Position numbers and translations under genes: made by a program | Source of the DNA: Tepidimicrobium sp. | Lineage (GTDB): Bacteria > Bacillota > Clostridia > Tissierellales > Tepidimicrobiaceae | Length of the DNA stretch: 6,682 bases | NCBI GenBank assembly: GCA_012839395.1 | Contig: DUNJ01000122.1 | Coordinates: forward strand, 1 to 6,682 | Reading direction: 5' to 3' | The notes under the pieces: model-generated | The model's database searches: none | What the model was told of the DNA's origin: nothing | The model's input: only the letters and a program-made list of their open reading frames with translations | Shown here: piece by piece, positions 1-6,156 of the stretch | Position numbering within the stretch: the first letter of the stretch is position 1 | How the letters are laid out: each line of letters begins with the position of its first letter

Positions 1-47
1 AATTCGAATTAAATACGAAAATTGCTCTAAATCATTAATTGGGGTAT

Positions 48-863
48 TTAAATGCTCTTTCCTACCATATCAATTTCCAACCTCAATTTATCAGCTATCA
101 TAGCAATAAATTCCGAGTTAGTGGGTTTTCCCTTATCGGTATTCACAGTATAGCCAAATATCTTATTAATGGTATCGATCTTGCCTCTAGTCCAAGCAAC
201 CTCTATAGCATGCCTTATAGCTCTTTCCACTCTACTTGGAGTAGTATTATATACATCGGCTATATTTGGATACAATTCCTTGGTCACAGCCCCTAGTAGC
301 TCCATATCTTGAATAACCATTATAATAGCTTCTCTTAAATATTGATATCCCTTTATATGAGCAGGCACACCTATTTCATGAATTACATTTGTAATCCTAG
401 CTTCTAAACTTGTCGCCGTGTCTATGTTGGCCTCATCTAATATAGACATCTTTATATAGCTATTCTTAAGTCTAGAATCCAATCCATCAGTGCTTATAAC
501 TTGTTTTAAACGCTGTACAAACACCTCAAAATCGAAAGGTTTAACTACGTAATAGTCCGCACCCAACTCGATTGCCCTTTGAGTTATTTTATCCTGTCCT
601 ACTGCCGAGAGCATGAGGACTTTAGGCCGTTTTTTTAACTCCAAACTCCGCATTTTCTCCAATACTCCCAAACCATCCAAATGAGGCATTATTACGTCCA
701 ATATCAAAACGTCTGGCTGTTCTTCGGATATCTTATCTAGAGCTTCCAATCCATCCCTAGCTATCCCCACTACCTCAAATTGTTCATCCTTTTCAATAAA
801 GCTGCGTAAAATATCGCAAAACTCCTTGTTATCGTCTACAATTAAGACTGTTGCTTTTTCCAA
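48..863 (-). CDS. spo0A: Sporulation master response regulator Spo0A
   Basis: Spo0A is the DNA-binding response regulator at the end of the sporulation phosphorelay (or of direct kinases in Clostridia); when phosphorylated it binds 0A boxes and switches on sporulation genes. The 271-residue product has the full family length. The receiver domain spans about residues 4-122, with the acidic pair D10/D11, phosphoacceptor D56 in LILDVIMP, switch S86 in MLSAVGQD and K108 in VKPFD. The C-terminal Spo0A-specific domain covers about 150-268. It includes the helix GVPAHIKGYQYLREAI (165-180), the recognition segment TPSRVERAIRHAIEVAW (208-224) and the FGYTV and PTNSEFIAMIADKLRLE signatures. The start codon is TTG (861-863). 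It is directly preceded by an in-frame TAA, so no longer form exists, and a G-run ribosome site lies 8 nt upstream. The gene follows spoIVB after about 110 bp and has its own promoter. No terminator is visible in the 47 bases downstream. All key residues are intact; the identity is secure. Confidence 0.98.
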   Translation of the reverse strand: MEKATVLIVDDNKEFCDILRSFIEKDEQFEVVGIARDGLEALDKISEEQPDVLILDVIMPHLDGLGVLEKMRSLELKKRPKVLMLSAVGQDKITQRAIELGADYYVVKPFDFEVFVQRLKQVISTDGLDSRLKNSYIKMSILDEANIDTATSLEARITNVIHEIGVPAHIKGYQYLREAIIMVIQDMELLGAVTKELYPNIADVYNTTPSRVERAIRHAIEVAWTRGKIDTINKIFGYTVNTDKGKPTNSEFIAMIADKLRLEIDMVGKSI

Positions 864-871
864 TTAGATAA

Positions 872-877
872 CCCCCC
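872..877 (-). promoter_or_regulatory. G-run ribosome binding site of spo0A
   Basis: Six consecutive G on the minus strand lie 8 nt before the TTG start. A G-run can pair with the CCUCC anti-Shine-Dalgarno core with one G-U wobble. Together with the in-frame TAA just before the TTG, this fixes the unusual start codon. Confidence 0.7.
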
Positions 878-903
878 TATTTATCTTTTTTCCCTACTAC
901 TTA

Positions 904-932
904 TTATTCGACATATGTTTAAAATTTCCTTC
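904..932 (-). promoter_or_regulatory. SigH-type promoter of spo0A
   Basis: Read on the minus strand, the -35 element GAAGGAAAT (932-924) matches the SigH consensus RnAGGAwWW. After an 11-nt spacer, GTCGAATAA (912-904) matches the -10 consensus RnnGAATwW at every defined position. Transcription would start near 896-897, leaving a leader of about 33 nt before the TTG. SigH control of spo0A is established in Bacillus subtilis (the Ps promoter) and is expected for an autoregulated sporulation switch. I saw no convincing SigA promoter in the same gap. The assignment rests on motif match and position only. Confidence 0.78.
907..913 (-). promoter_or_regulatory. Spo0A binding site (0A box) overlapping the SigH -10
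   Basis: The minus strand carries TGTCGAA (913 to 907), a perfect match to the 0A box heptamer bound by phosphorylated Spo0A. It shares bases with the -10 element of the SigH promoter, so a bound Spo0A would contact or block the promoter itself. This suggests autoregulation; at this position repression is more likely than activation, but the sign cannot be read from sequence. Confidence 0.6.
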
Positions 933-955
933 TTTTATATGATTAATTTTCAAAT

Positions 956-978
956 AAAAAGATAGGCTTCTGCCTATC
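956..978 (-). terminator. Intrinsic terminator after spoIVB
   Basis: On the minus strand GATAGGC (978-972), loop AGAA and GCCTATC (967-961) form a perfect 7-bp stem, followed by five T (960-956). The spoIVB stop codon TAG (976-974) lies inside the 5' arm. The terminator separates spoIVB from the spo0A promoter, although a 7-bp stem may allow some read-through. Confidence 0.85.
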
Positions 979-2296
979 CATTTATGCTATTTGCAAATTT
1001 CTTGTTTAATTGATAATTTGATTCGATTTGTTCCAGCATCCATTCCACATATATCCCGTATCCTTTTGTTGGATCGTTCACAAAAACATGAGTTATGGCC
1101 CCAATTATATTATTTCCCTGTATTATCGGACTACCGCTCATTCCTTGGACTATTCCGCCGGTTTTTTGTAGTAATTTTTTATCCGTTACCTTAATTGTCA
1201 TGCTCTTTTGTGCAGGGTATTTTTGCGACTGCAATTTTAATATTTCAATTTCAAATCTTTCCACCTTATTATTATCAACTGTAGTTAAAATATGAGCTTT
1301 TCCAGCTTTCACTTCTTCTTTAAATCCTATGGGCATTGATCTTGCCTTGTTGGACTTTATAAAATCATCATTCAACACCCCGTATATGCCGAAAGAGGAA
1401 TTTTTGGTTATATCTCCCATTACATTCTCAGTTTCGTAAAATACTCCTTTGATTTCTCCAGGAATTCCCCTTTTACCTTGCTCTATATTGGCTATTTTTG
1501 CATTCATTATATTGCCATGTTCCACGTCCAATAAATTACCAGTATCCGCATCTGTTATACCATGCCCTAAAGCTCCAAAAACCTTACTTTCATTATTATA
1601 AAAAGTCAGAGTTCCAATTCCGGCAGTTTTATCTCTAACCCATATTCCAAATCTATAATAGTTATCTTGCATACTCTTTATAGGCGTAATTTCTGTTTCA
1701 AATCTTTTTTTATTTCTTTCAACCGTAACCTTAACTTTTTTGTCCTGAACCCTATTTAAAAGCTGTACTATGTGCTCAGCATCTTTTACAGCTATGTCAT
1801 CTACCTCTAATATGCTATCTCCTATTTTAATACCAGCATCCTTAGCTGGACTATACTTTTTTCCATCTACTCCTAAAATATTGGTGACTGCAACTACCAA
1901 TACACCTTTTGTATTTAATCTTACACCTACTGCATTACCTCCGGGAGTCAATAGTTGTCTATTAACCACATTTACATTTACTTTTTTTACTGGAATCAAT
2001 CCTAAAAGTTTCAATTGAAACTTTGCTTTTCCAGTATTTAATCCATCTATTTTGTAGGTCTTTTTAAATGTTTTAATAGAATCTTTATTGGATACAGATT
2101 GCACTATTGAATCTTCATCTTTTACATTTAAAGAAAATGGAAAAGATACTTCAATATCCTTTTCCTCTCCTTTTGCAATCTTAATTTCAGCAGGGTAGTA
2201 GAATATACTTGTAACTTTGAATATATAACAAAAAGAAAAAGTTAATATTAACCAGAAAAATATCTTCCTATTTTCTTTATATCTATTCAAATGCAA
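974..2296 (-). CDS. spoIVB: SpoIVB serine peptidase (family S55), sporulation intercompartment signalling
   Basis: SpoIVB is made in the forespore and secreted into the space between the two membranes. In Bacillus it cleaves SpoIVFA there, so that SpoIVFB can process pro-SigK. The 440-residue product has a hydrophobic signal anchor at about 12-30 and an extracytoplasmic N-terminal region. A PDZ domain follows at about 113-200 (ending near KVKVTVERNKK), then the S55 protease domain. The catalytic set is intact: H245 in GALGHGI, D372 in KVTDKK and nucleophile S387 in GGIVQGMSGSP. Spacing between D and S equals that of B. subtilis D363/S378. The ORF opens with TTG at 2296-2294, directly after an in-frame TGA. 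A second TTG two codons later (2290-2288) is better placed, 9 nt from AGGAG, so either may be used. Whether SpoIVFA/FB exist in this organism cannot be seen here. Confidence 0.96.
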   Translation of the reverse strand: MHLNRYKENRKIFFWLILTFSFCYIFKVTSIFYYPAEIKIAKGEEKDIEVSFPFSLNVKDEDSIVQSVSNKDSIKTFKKTYKIDGLNTGKAKFQLKLLGLIPVKKVNVNVVNRQLLTPGGNAVGVRLNTKGVLVVAVTNILGVDGKKYSPAKDAGIKIGDSILEVDDIAVKDAEHIVQLLNRVQDKKVKVTVERNKKRFETEITPIKSMQDNYYRFGIWVRDKTAGIGTLTFYNNESKVFGALGHGITDADTGNLLDVEHGNIMNAKIANIEQGKRGIPGEIKGVFYETENVMGDITKNSSFGIYGVLNDDFIKSNKARSMPIGFKEEVKAGKAHILTTVDNNKVERFEIEILKLQSQKYPAQKSMTIKVTDKKLLQKTGGIVQGMSGSPIIQGNNIIGAITHVFVNDPTKGYGIYVEWMLEQIESNYQLNKKFANSING

Positions 2297-2323
2297 TCAC
2301 TCCTCTATAATCCTTAAACTCAT
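2297..2323 (-). CDS. Possible 8-residue leader ORF upstream of spoIVB
   Basis: An ATG at 2323-2321 is preceded by AGGAGGTGA, an almost full-length anti-Shine-Dalgarno match. It opens a reading frame encoding MSLRIIEE that ends in TGA at 2299-2297, immediately before the TTG start of spoIVB and in the same frame. The second ribosome site (GAGGAG) lies inside its last two codons. This could be a coupled leader peptide or a ribosome standby site. Only 3 nt separate AGGAGG from the ATG, which is shorter than ideal, so real translation is uncertain. An in-frame nonsense change in a once longer spoIVB is another reading. Confidence 0.35.
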   Translation of the reverse strand: MSLRIIEE

Positions 2324-2347
2324 TCACCTCCTCAGCATTTTTATCGT

Positions 2348-2378
2348 AAGTATACTTTAGCCTTTTTTGTTCCTATTT
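2348..2378 (-). promoter_or_regulatory. Possible SigG-type promoter of spoIVB
   Basis: The minus strand has AAATA (2378-2374), an 18-nt spacer and GTATACTT (2355-2348), resembling the forespore SigG consensus (gYATA, 17-18 nt, cATAnTA). Forespore SigF/SigG control of spoIVB is established in B. subtilis and the position, about 50 nt before the coding start, fits. The -35 match is weak and the gap is AT-rich, so chance resemblance is possible. Confidence 0.4.
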
Positions 2379-2428
2379 ATTCTTTTTAAATTTTATTTAT
2401 TATGTAAAGGAAAATACATTTTGGCAAT

Positions 2429-2459
2429 AAAAAAACACTTTGGTAACCCAAAGTGTTTT
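2429..2459 (-). terminator. Strong intrinsic terminator after recN
   Basis: The arms AAAACACTTTGG (2459-2448 read on the minus strand) and CCAAAGTGTTTT (2443-2432) form a 12-bp perfect stem around a 4-nt loop. A seven-T run ends it (2435-2429). It starts 4 nt after the recN stop codon and closes the oapA-tlyA-argR-recN transcription unit. The A-rich opposite side could also let it work on the plus strand. Confidence 0.93.
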
Positions 2460-2462
2460 GAA

Positions 2463-4169
2463 TTATATGGTATTTTTAAACGTTTTTGACATCTCCAACA
2501 TCTCTTTTGCATGAAGCTTTGTGGTATCGGTTAAATCCACTCCACCCAATAATCTTGCCAATTCCTCCACTCGTTCATCATCTTTAAGCCGTTTTACTAC
2601 AGTATTGGTTTTTCCCTCATCCACTTCTTTTTTAATCACAAAATGGGTATCTGCAAGAGCAGCTATCTGCGGTAGATGAGATATACAGATAATTTGGTGA
2701 TTATTCGAAAGCCTTTCAATCTTTTCACCCACAACTTGAGCTGTCCTCCCGCTTATTCCAGTATCGATTTCATCGAATATTAAACAAGGAACTCCATCAT
2801 ATTTTGCCAAAATATTTTTAAATGCTAGCATTATTCTGGACATTTCTCCCCCTGACACTATCTTAGAAAGAGGTTTTAAATCTTCTCCTTTGTTTGTAGA
2901 AATCAAAAACTCTACTCTATCCTTGCCATTGTATGAAAACTGCTCCAGCTGCTTTATATCCACTTTAAATACAACATTATTCATATTGAGTTCATTTAAC
3001 TCTTTCATAATGGATTCCTCTATGATACCACTTAAATTCATCCTTATTCTAGTTATCTTACTGCAACAATCTATCAGCTCCTTTTCAAGAATATCGATTT
3101 TCTTCTTTATCTCTTCTATCAGTTTTTCATTATTCAATAGATCCTGTAACCTTTTTTCAATTCTAGCTTTGTATTTAAGTATCTCATCAATTGTGTTACC
3201 ATATTTTCGTTTTAATCCATTTATGGTGTCTATCCTTTCCTCTAAAAAACTCAACCTTTCATCGTCTATATCCAATTTTCCTAAATAACCCCTCATATCC
3301 ATAAATATATCCTGAATTTCAAAATTTATATCTTCTAAAACTTCACTATATTCCTGCAATTTGCTATCATATTCTATTATGTTTTGCATATTGCTAATAC
3401 ACATATTTATGCTATCGATTATTGATTTTTTATTGTAATCATCATTATCTATAATATCCACAACTTGCCCTAATTCGTACCCGATTTCCTTAATGTTTGA
3501 AAGCTTCTTATATTCCTTAAAGATACTTTTTTCATCAAAATTTGCTAAATCAGCAGCATCTATCTCATCTATCTGATATCTCAATAAATCTATCTCTCTA
3601 TCTTTTTCAATATCGTCTAAAGAAAGAGCTTTCAACCTTTTTTGTTCATTTTTAAGCATATCGTACTTGGTTCTAAACGTATCCAATAATATCTTCAGCT
3701 CATCATCCCCAAAGCTATCTACAATTCTTATATGGTTTTCTATATCTAATAGGGATTGATGCTCATGTTGCCCATGGATATCTACCAAATTAGTAGTAAC
3801 TCTATTTAGCATACCCAATGTTACAGTTCTGCCATTGATTCTCGATACGCTTCTCCCACTAGCGTAAATCTCCCTAGAAATCAATAGATAATTTCTTGGA
3901 TCTATGTCGATTCCATACTCATCTAGTATTGATTTTACGTTATTCTTCACCAAACCTTCTAGATAAAATAGCCCCTCTAAGGTTGCTTTTGGTTTTCCTC
4001 TTCTGATAAAATCCCTGCTAGCCCTTTGCCCCAAAATTAGATTGATACCCTCCACTATAATTGATTTTCCTGCTCCCGTTTCTCCAGTCAGTACATTAAA
4101 TCCTTTCGTAAAGCTTATATTCAAATCATCTATAATAGCAAAGTTACTAATATTTAACTCAACTATCAT
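2463..4169 (-). CDS. recN: DNA repair protein RecN (SMC-like ATPase)
   Basis: RecN is an SMC-family ATPase recruited early to DNA double-strand breaks to help RecA-dependent recombination repair; it is cytoplasmic and nucleoid-bound. From the chosen start the product is 568 residues, normal for the family. Walker A is GETGAGKSI (29-37), with the conserved VDIHGQHEHQSLL near 129-141. A long, helical, charged coiled-coil arm follows (about 150-375). The second ATPase half has the ABC signature KIVSGGEMSR (436-445), Walker B CLIFDEIDTGISG (462-474, D466/E467) and the switch histidine in ISHLPQIAA (H498). The ATG at 4167-4169 is preferred because it gives MIVELNISNFAII, matching the usual RecN N-terminus, and sits 7 nt from a G6 ribosome site. 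An ATG two codons earlier (4175) would touch that site. The gene starts 15 nt after argR, a common pairing in Firmicutes. Confidence 0.98.
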   Translation of the reverse strand: MIVELNISNFAIIDDLNISFTKGFNVLTGETGAGKSIIVEGINLILGQRASRDFIRRGKPKATLEGLFYLEGLVKNNVKSILDEYGIDIDPRNYLLISREIYASGRSVSRINGRTVTLGMLNRVTTNLVDIHGQHEHQSLLDIENHIRIVDSFGDDELKILLDTFRTKYDMLKNEQKRLKALSLDDIEKDREIDLLRYQIDEIDAADLANFDEKSIFKEYKKLSNIKEIGYELGQVVDIIDNDDYNKKSIIDSINMCISNMQNIIEYDSKLQEYSEVLEDINFEIQDIFMDMRGYLGKLDIDDERLSFLEERIDTINGLKRKYGNTIDEILKYKARIEKRLQDLLNNEKLIEEIKKKIDILEKELIDCCSKITRIRMNLSGIIEESIMKELNELNMNNVVFKVDIKQLEQFSYNGKDRVEFLISTNKGEDLKPLSKIVSGGEMSRIMLAFKNILAKYDGVPCLIFDEIDTGISGRTAQVVGEKIERLSNNHQIICISHLPQIAALADTHFVIKKEVDEGKTNTVVKRLKDDERVEELARLLGGVDLTDTTKLHAKEMLEMSKTFKNTI

Positions 4170-4176
4170 ATTCATA

Positions 4177-4182
4177 CCCCCC
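4177..4182 (-). promoter_or_regulatory. G-run ribosome binding site of recN
   Basis: Six G on the minus strand lie 7 nt before the ATG at 4169 but only 1 nt before the ATG at 4175. Spacing therefore decides for the downstream start. Confidence 0.6.
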
Positions 4183-4184
4183 GA

Positions 4185-4637
4185 TTATTTAAGCAGGCCC
4201 TGAATAGTTTTGAAGGTTTTGTCCACCATATCTCTATGGCTAATAGCTATAAATATGGTATCGTCTCCCGCAATAGTCCCTGCAATTCCCTCCATCTTAA
4301 AATTATCCAATGCAGAAGCACAAACTTGAGCAGCACCAGGCAAAGTCTTTATCACTATTATACCTTCCGCCTTATTCACATTCAGCACAGAACTCCTAAA
4401 TATATTTATCAACCGCTCATTAATACCCTCATGCTGACTATCCATAGTTGCATACTTATACTTTCCCTCAGGAGTCAAGACCTTAACCAGCCTTAATTCC
4501 TTTATGTCCCTGGATATAGTGGCTTGTGTAATTTCAATCCCTCTTTTTAATAGATGCTCTCCCAATTCCTCCTGGGTCTCTATTTCTATATTCTCTATTA
4601 GATCTAATATAATCCTTTGCCTAGTATATTTTTTCAT
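4185..4637 (-). CDS. argR: Arginine repressor ArgR/AhrC
   Basis: ArgR is a hexameric, arginine-responsive transcription factor. It represses arginine biosynthesis and often activates catabolism by binding ARG boxes. The 150-residue product matches the family length. The N-terminal winged helix-turn-helix (about 5-65) contains IETQEELGEHLLKRG and the recognition segment TQATISRDIKELRLVK (37-52). The C-terminal oligomerisation and arginine-binding domain (about 80-150) has GAAQVCASALD (101-111) and GTIAGDDTIFI (120-130), with the arginine-binding DD pair at 125-126. The ATG at 4637 is chosen because AAGGAGG (4649-4643) lies 5 nt upstream; an in-frame ATG at 4667 gives 10 extra residues that lack family support. 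No arginine genes adjoin it. Its place between tlyA and recN is the conserved Firmicute arrangement, so it probably acts in trans on distant operons. Confidence 0.97.
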   Translation of the reverse strand: MKKYTRQRIILDLIENIEIETQEELGEHLLKRGIEITQATISRDIKELRLVKVLTPEGKYKYATMDSQHEGINERLINIFRSSVLNVNKAEGIIVIKTLPGAAQVCASALDNFKMEGIAGTIAGDDTIFIAISHRDMVDKTFKTIQGLLK

Positions 4638-4642
4638 ATTTG

Positions 4643-4649
4643 CCTCCTT
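4643..4649 (-). promoter_or_regulatory. Ribosome binding site that decides the argR start
   Basis: AAGGAGG on the minus strand sits 5 nt before the ATG at 4637, inside the longer reading frame that opens at 4667. This supports the shorter 150-residue ArgR. Confidence 0.85.
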
Positions 4650-4673
4650 GTGAACCGAAATACCCAAATAACA

Positions 4674-5474
4674 TTATCGCAACCTATTATGCGCCTCATC
4701 TACAACCTTCAATATCAATTTATCTTCAACAGATTGTTCTCCTGTATCTTTTACAATATGGATTAAAAATTCAATATTTCCTGCAGCACCAACAATGGGC
4801 GAAAAATCCAAACCGATTACTCTTAAATCTATGGTATTACAAAATTCAACCATAGACCTTATAACTTCTAGGTGAACCCCCTTCTCCCTTACCACACCTT
4901 TTTTTCCAACTTTCTCCCTTCCTGCCTCGAATTGAGGTTTTACCAATGCCGCTATGCTACCACCATCGGATAATAGTTCTTTTGCTACCGGCAACACAAG
5001 GGTTAATGAAATAAAGGATACGTCTATGGCAATGAAATCCAATAGTTCGGGGATATCATCTCTTGTCACATATCTTATATTGGTTCGCTCCATAACTATA
5101 ACCCTAGGATCTTGTCGCAATTTCCAATCCAATTGGCCATACCCCACGTCTATAGCATATACCTTCTTAGCTCCTTCCTGGAGCAAACAATCGGTAAATC
5201 CTCCAGTAGAAGCCCCTATATCCATAGCAACTTTATTCTTTAAATCTATGTTGAAAACACCGATTGCCTTTTTAAGCTTTAATCCCCCCCTACTTACAAA
5301 AGTAATAGGGTTTTTTTTAATCCTTATAGGACTATCTACATCTATCCTCTCCCCCGGTTTGTCTATCCTTTTATCGCCTACGAATACTACTCCTTCCATA
5401 ATAATCCGCTTAGCCTTTTCCCTAGAATCCACCAAACCCTTTTCAAAAAGTAGTACATCTGCTCTTCTTGTCAT
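4674..5474 (-). CDS. tlyA: TlyA-family RNA 2'-O-methyltransferase (S4 + FtsJ-like domains)
   Basis: TlyA proteins are S-adenosylmethionine-dependent 2'-O-methyltransferases. Studied members modify 16S and/or 23S rRNA; some have been called hemolysins, probably indirectly. In Bacillus the counterpart is yqxC. The 266-residue product has an N-terminal S4 RNA-binding domain (about 3-60, with RADVLLFEKGLVDSREKAKR). A FtsJ-like Rossmann domain follows, with SAM motif MDIGASTGGFTDCLLQ (84-99). The expected K-D-K-E catalytic set is present: K66 in SRGGLKLKKA, D151 in IAIDVSFISL, K179 in ALVKPQFEAGR and E235 in NIEFL, each three positions short of mycobacterial TlyA numbering. AAAGGAGG lies 4 nt before the ATG. 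The gene begins 21 nt after oapA and ends 36 nt before the chosen argR start, so cotranscription is likely. Its exact rRNA target here is unknown. Confidence 0.96.
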   Translation of the reverse strand: MTRRADVLLFEKGLVDSREKAKRIIMEGVVFVGDKRIDKPGERIDVDSPIRIKKNPITFVSRGGLKLKKAIGVFNIDLKNKVAMDIGASTGGFTDCLLQEGAKKVYAIDVGYGQLDWKLRQDPRVIVMERTNIRYVTRDDIPELLDFIAIDVSFISLTLVLPVAKELLSDGGSIAALVKPQFEAGREKVGKKGVVREKGVHLEVIRSMVEFCNTIDLRVIGLDFSPIVGAAGNIEFLIHIVKDTGEQSVEDKLILKVVDEAHNRLR

Positions 5475-5495
5475 AGAACCTCCTTTGTTTATCTA

Positions 5496-6095
5496 TTATC
5501 TTTTATTATTTTTAGTATCTGGCAACATATCCAATTTAAGTCTTCTTTCTACAAAATTGAACAGCTTAGCGATCTTAAAGATGATATTCTCCGAATTAGA
5601 TATAGCCACATTCTTCCCAAAAGCCTTGCCTCCGACCGTAAAGGCCGCAACTAGGGAGGTAATAATTATACTTAATATGCTCGCATTACCTATGCTATAG
5701 ATATTGACTAATTTATAGATAATTGTAGCGCCTATAGCCCCGCTTACTATTCCGCTTATATCGCCGATTACGTCATTGCAAAAATTTGAAACTTGGCTTG
5801 CATTCCTAACCAGCCTAATAGCATACCTTGCCCCTCCAACCCTATTAGCAGCCATTGCATGAAAAGGCTTTTCCTTGGCACTCGTTACCGCTATTCCGAT
5901 TATGTCAAAAAATATTCCTACCAATATAATAAATATAAGTATTATAAATGCCAACAATATACTTAGATTTTTAACCAAACCTTCAGTTATTATTGTAAAT
6001 ACAATTGCCAAAACAAATGTCCATATGGTTATCAACACTACCCATCTAATATTGTATTTGCTTATAAAACTATGGTTTTCATTCTTTTTTCCCAT
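5496..6095 (-). CDS. oapA: OLE-associated membrane protein OapA
   Basis: OapA is the integral membrane protein that binds OLE RNA and brings it to the cytoplasmic membrane; in Bacillus halodurans the complex affects tolerance to cold, short-chain alcohols and Mg2+ stress. From the chosen start the product is 199 residues, close to 22 kDa. Four hydrophobic segments are visible (numbered from this start): about 17-37, 44-67, 112-129 and 137-155. A basic cytosolic-type loop (about 72-100, with ANRVGGARYAIRLVRNASQ) lies between segments 2 and 3. The DxxxD motif (DVIGD, D108/D112), a hallmark of OapA, follows. The tail is basic and hydrophilic. The ATG at 6095 is preferred because the longer frame from 6152 starts inside the 3' hairpin of the RNA; the only ribosome site seen is a G5 run at 6109-6113, 12 nt upstream. 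Position directly after the OLE RNA and before tlyA matches known OLE loci. I identified it by motif, topology and context, without alignment. Confidence 0.87.
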   Translation of the reverse strand: MGKKNENHSFISKYNIRWVVLITIWTFVLAIVFTIITEGLVKNLSILLAFIILIFIILVGIFFDIIGIAVTSAKEKPFHAMAANRVGGARYAIRLVRNASQVSNFCNDVIGDISGIVSGAIGATIIYKLVNIYSIGNASILSIIITSLVAAFTVGGKAFGKNVAISNSENIIFKIAKLFNFVERRLKLDMLPDTKNNKR

Positions 6096-6133
6096 TTGAA
6101 AGAAAATACCCCCAAAAATAATCGATAATAAAA

Positions 6134-6156
6134 GCTGATAGCATAATGCCATCAGC
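6134..6156 (-). terminator. Terminator-like hairpin at the OLE RNA 3' end, upstream of oapA
   Basis: On the minus strand a 10-bp stem (6156-6147 with 6143-6134, one G-U pair) with a 3-nt loop opens with GCTGAT and closes with ATCAGC. TTTTATTAT follows. It probably forms the 3' boundary of the OLE RNA, by partial termination or by protecting a processed end, while some read-through supplies oapA and the genes after it. The T-run is short (four), consistent with leaky termination. Confidence 0.65.

Noticed and set aside
1..10. Palindrome AATTCGAATT at the first bases
   Set aside because: A 10-bp AT-rich palindrome is expected by chance; it has no T-run or partner feature, and the flanking sequence is cut off.
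4638..4667. Longer ArgR starting at the ATG at 4667
   Set aside because: AAGGAGG at 4649-4643 is ideally placed for the ATG at 4637, and the shorter form has the usual ArgR length.
4954..5700. 248-codon plus-strand open frame opposite tlyA and oapA
   Set aside because: It runs antisense across two well-supported genes, has no ribosome site or recognisable domain, and is the expected by-product of an AT-rich coding strand. The same applies to the other plus-strand frames in the window.
6096..6152. Longer OapA starting at the ATG at 6152
   Set aside because: That ATG is inside the 3' hairpin of the RNA and lacks a good ribosome site. The extra hydrophobic residues could simply come from T-rich sequence. 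Not fully excluded.
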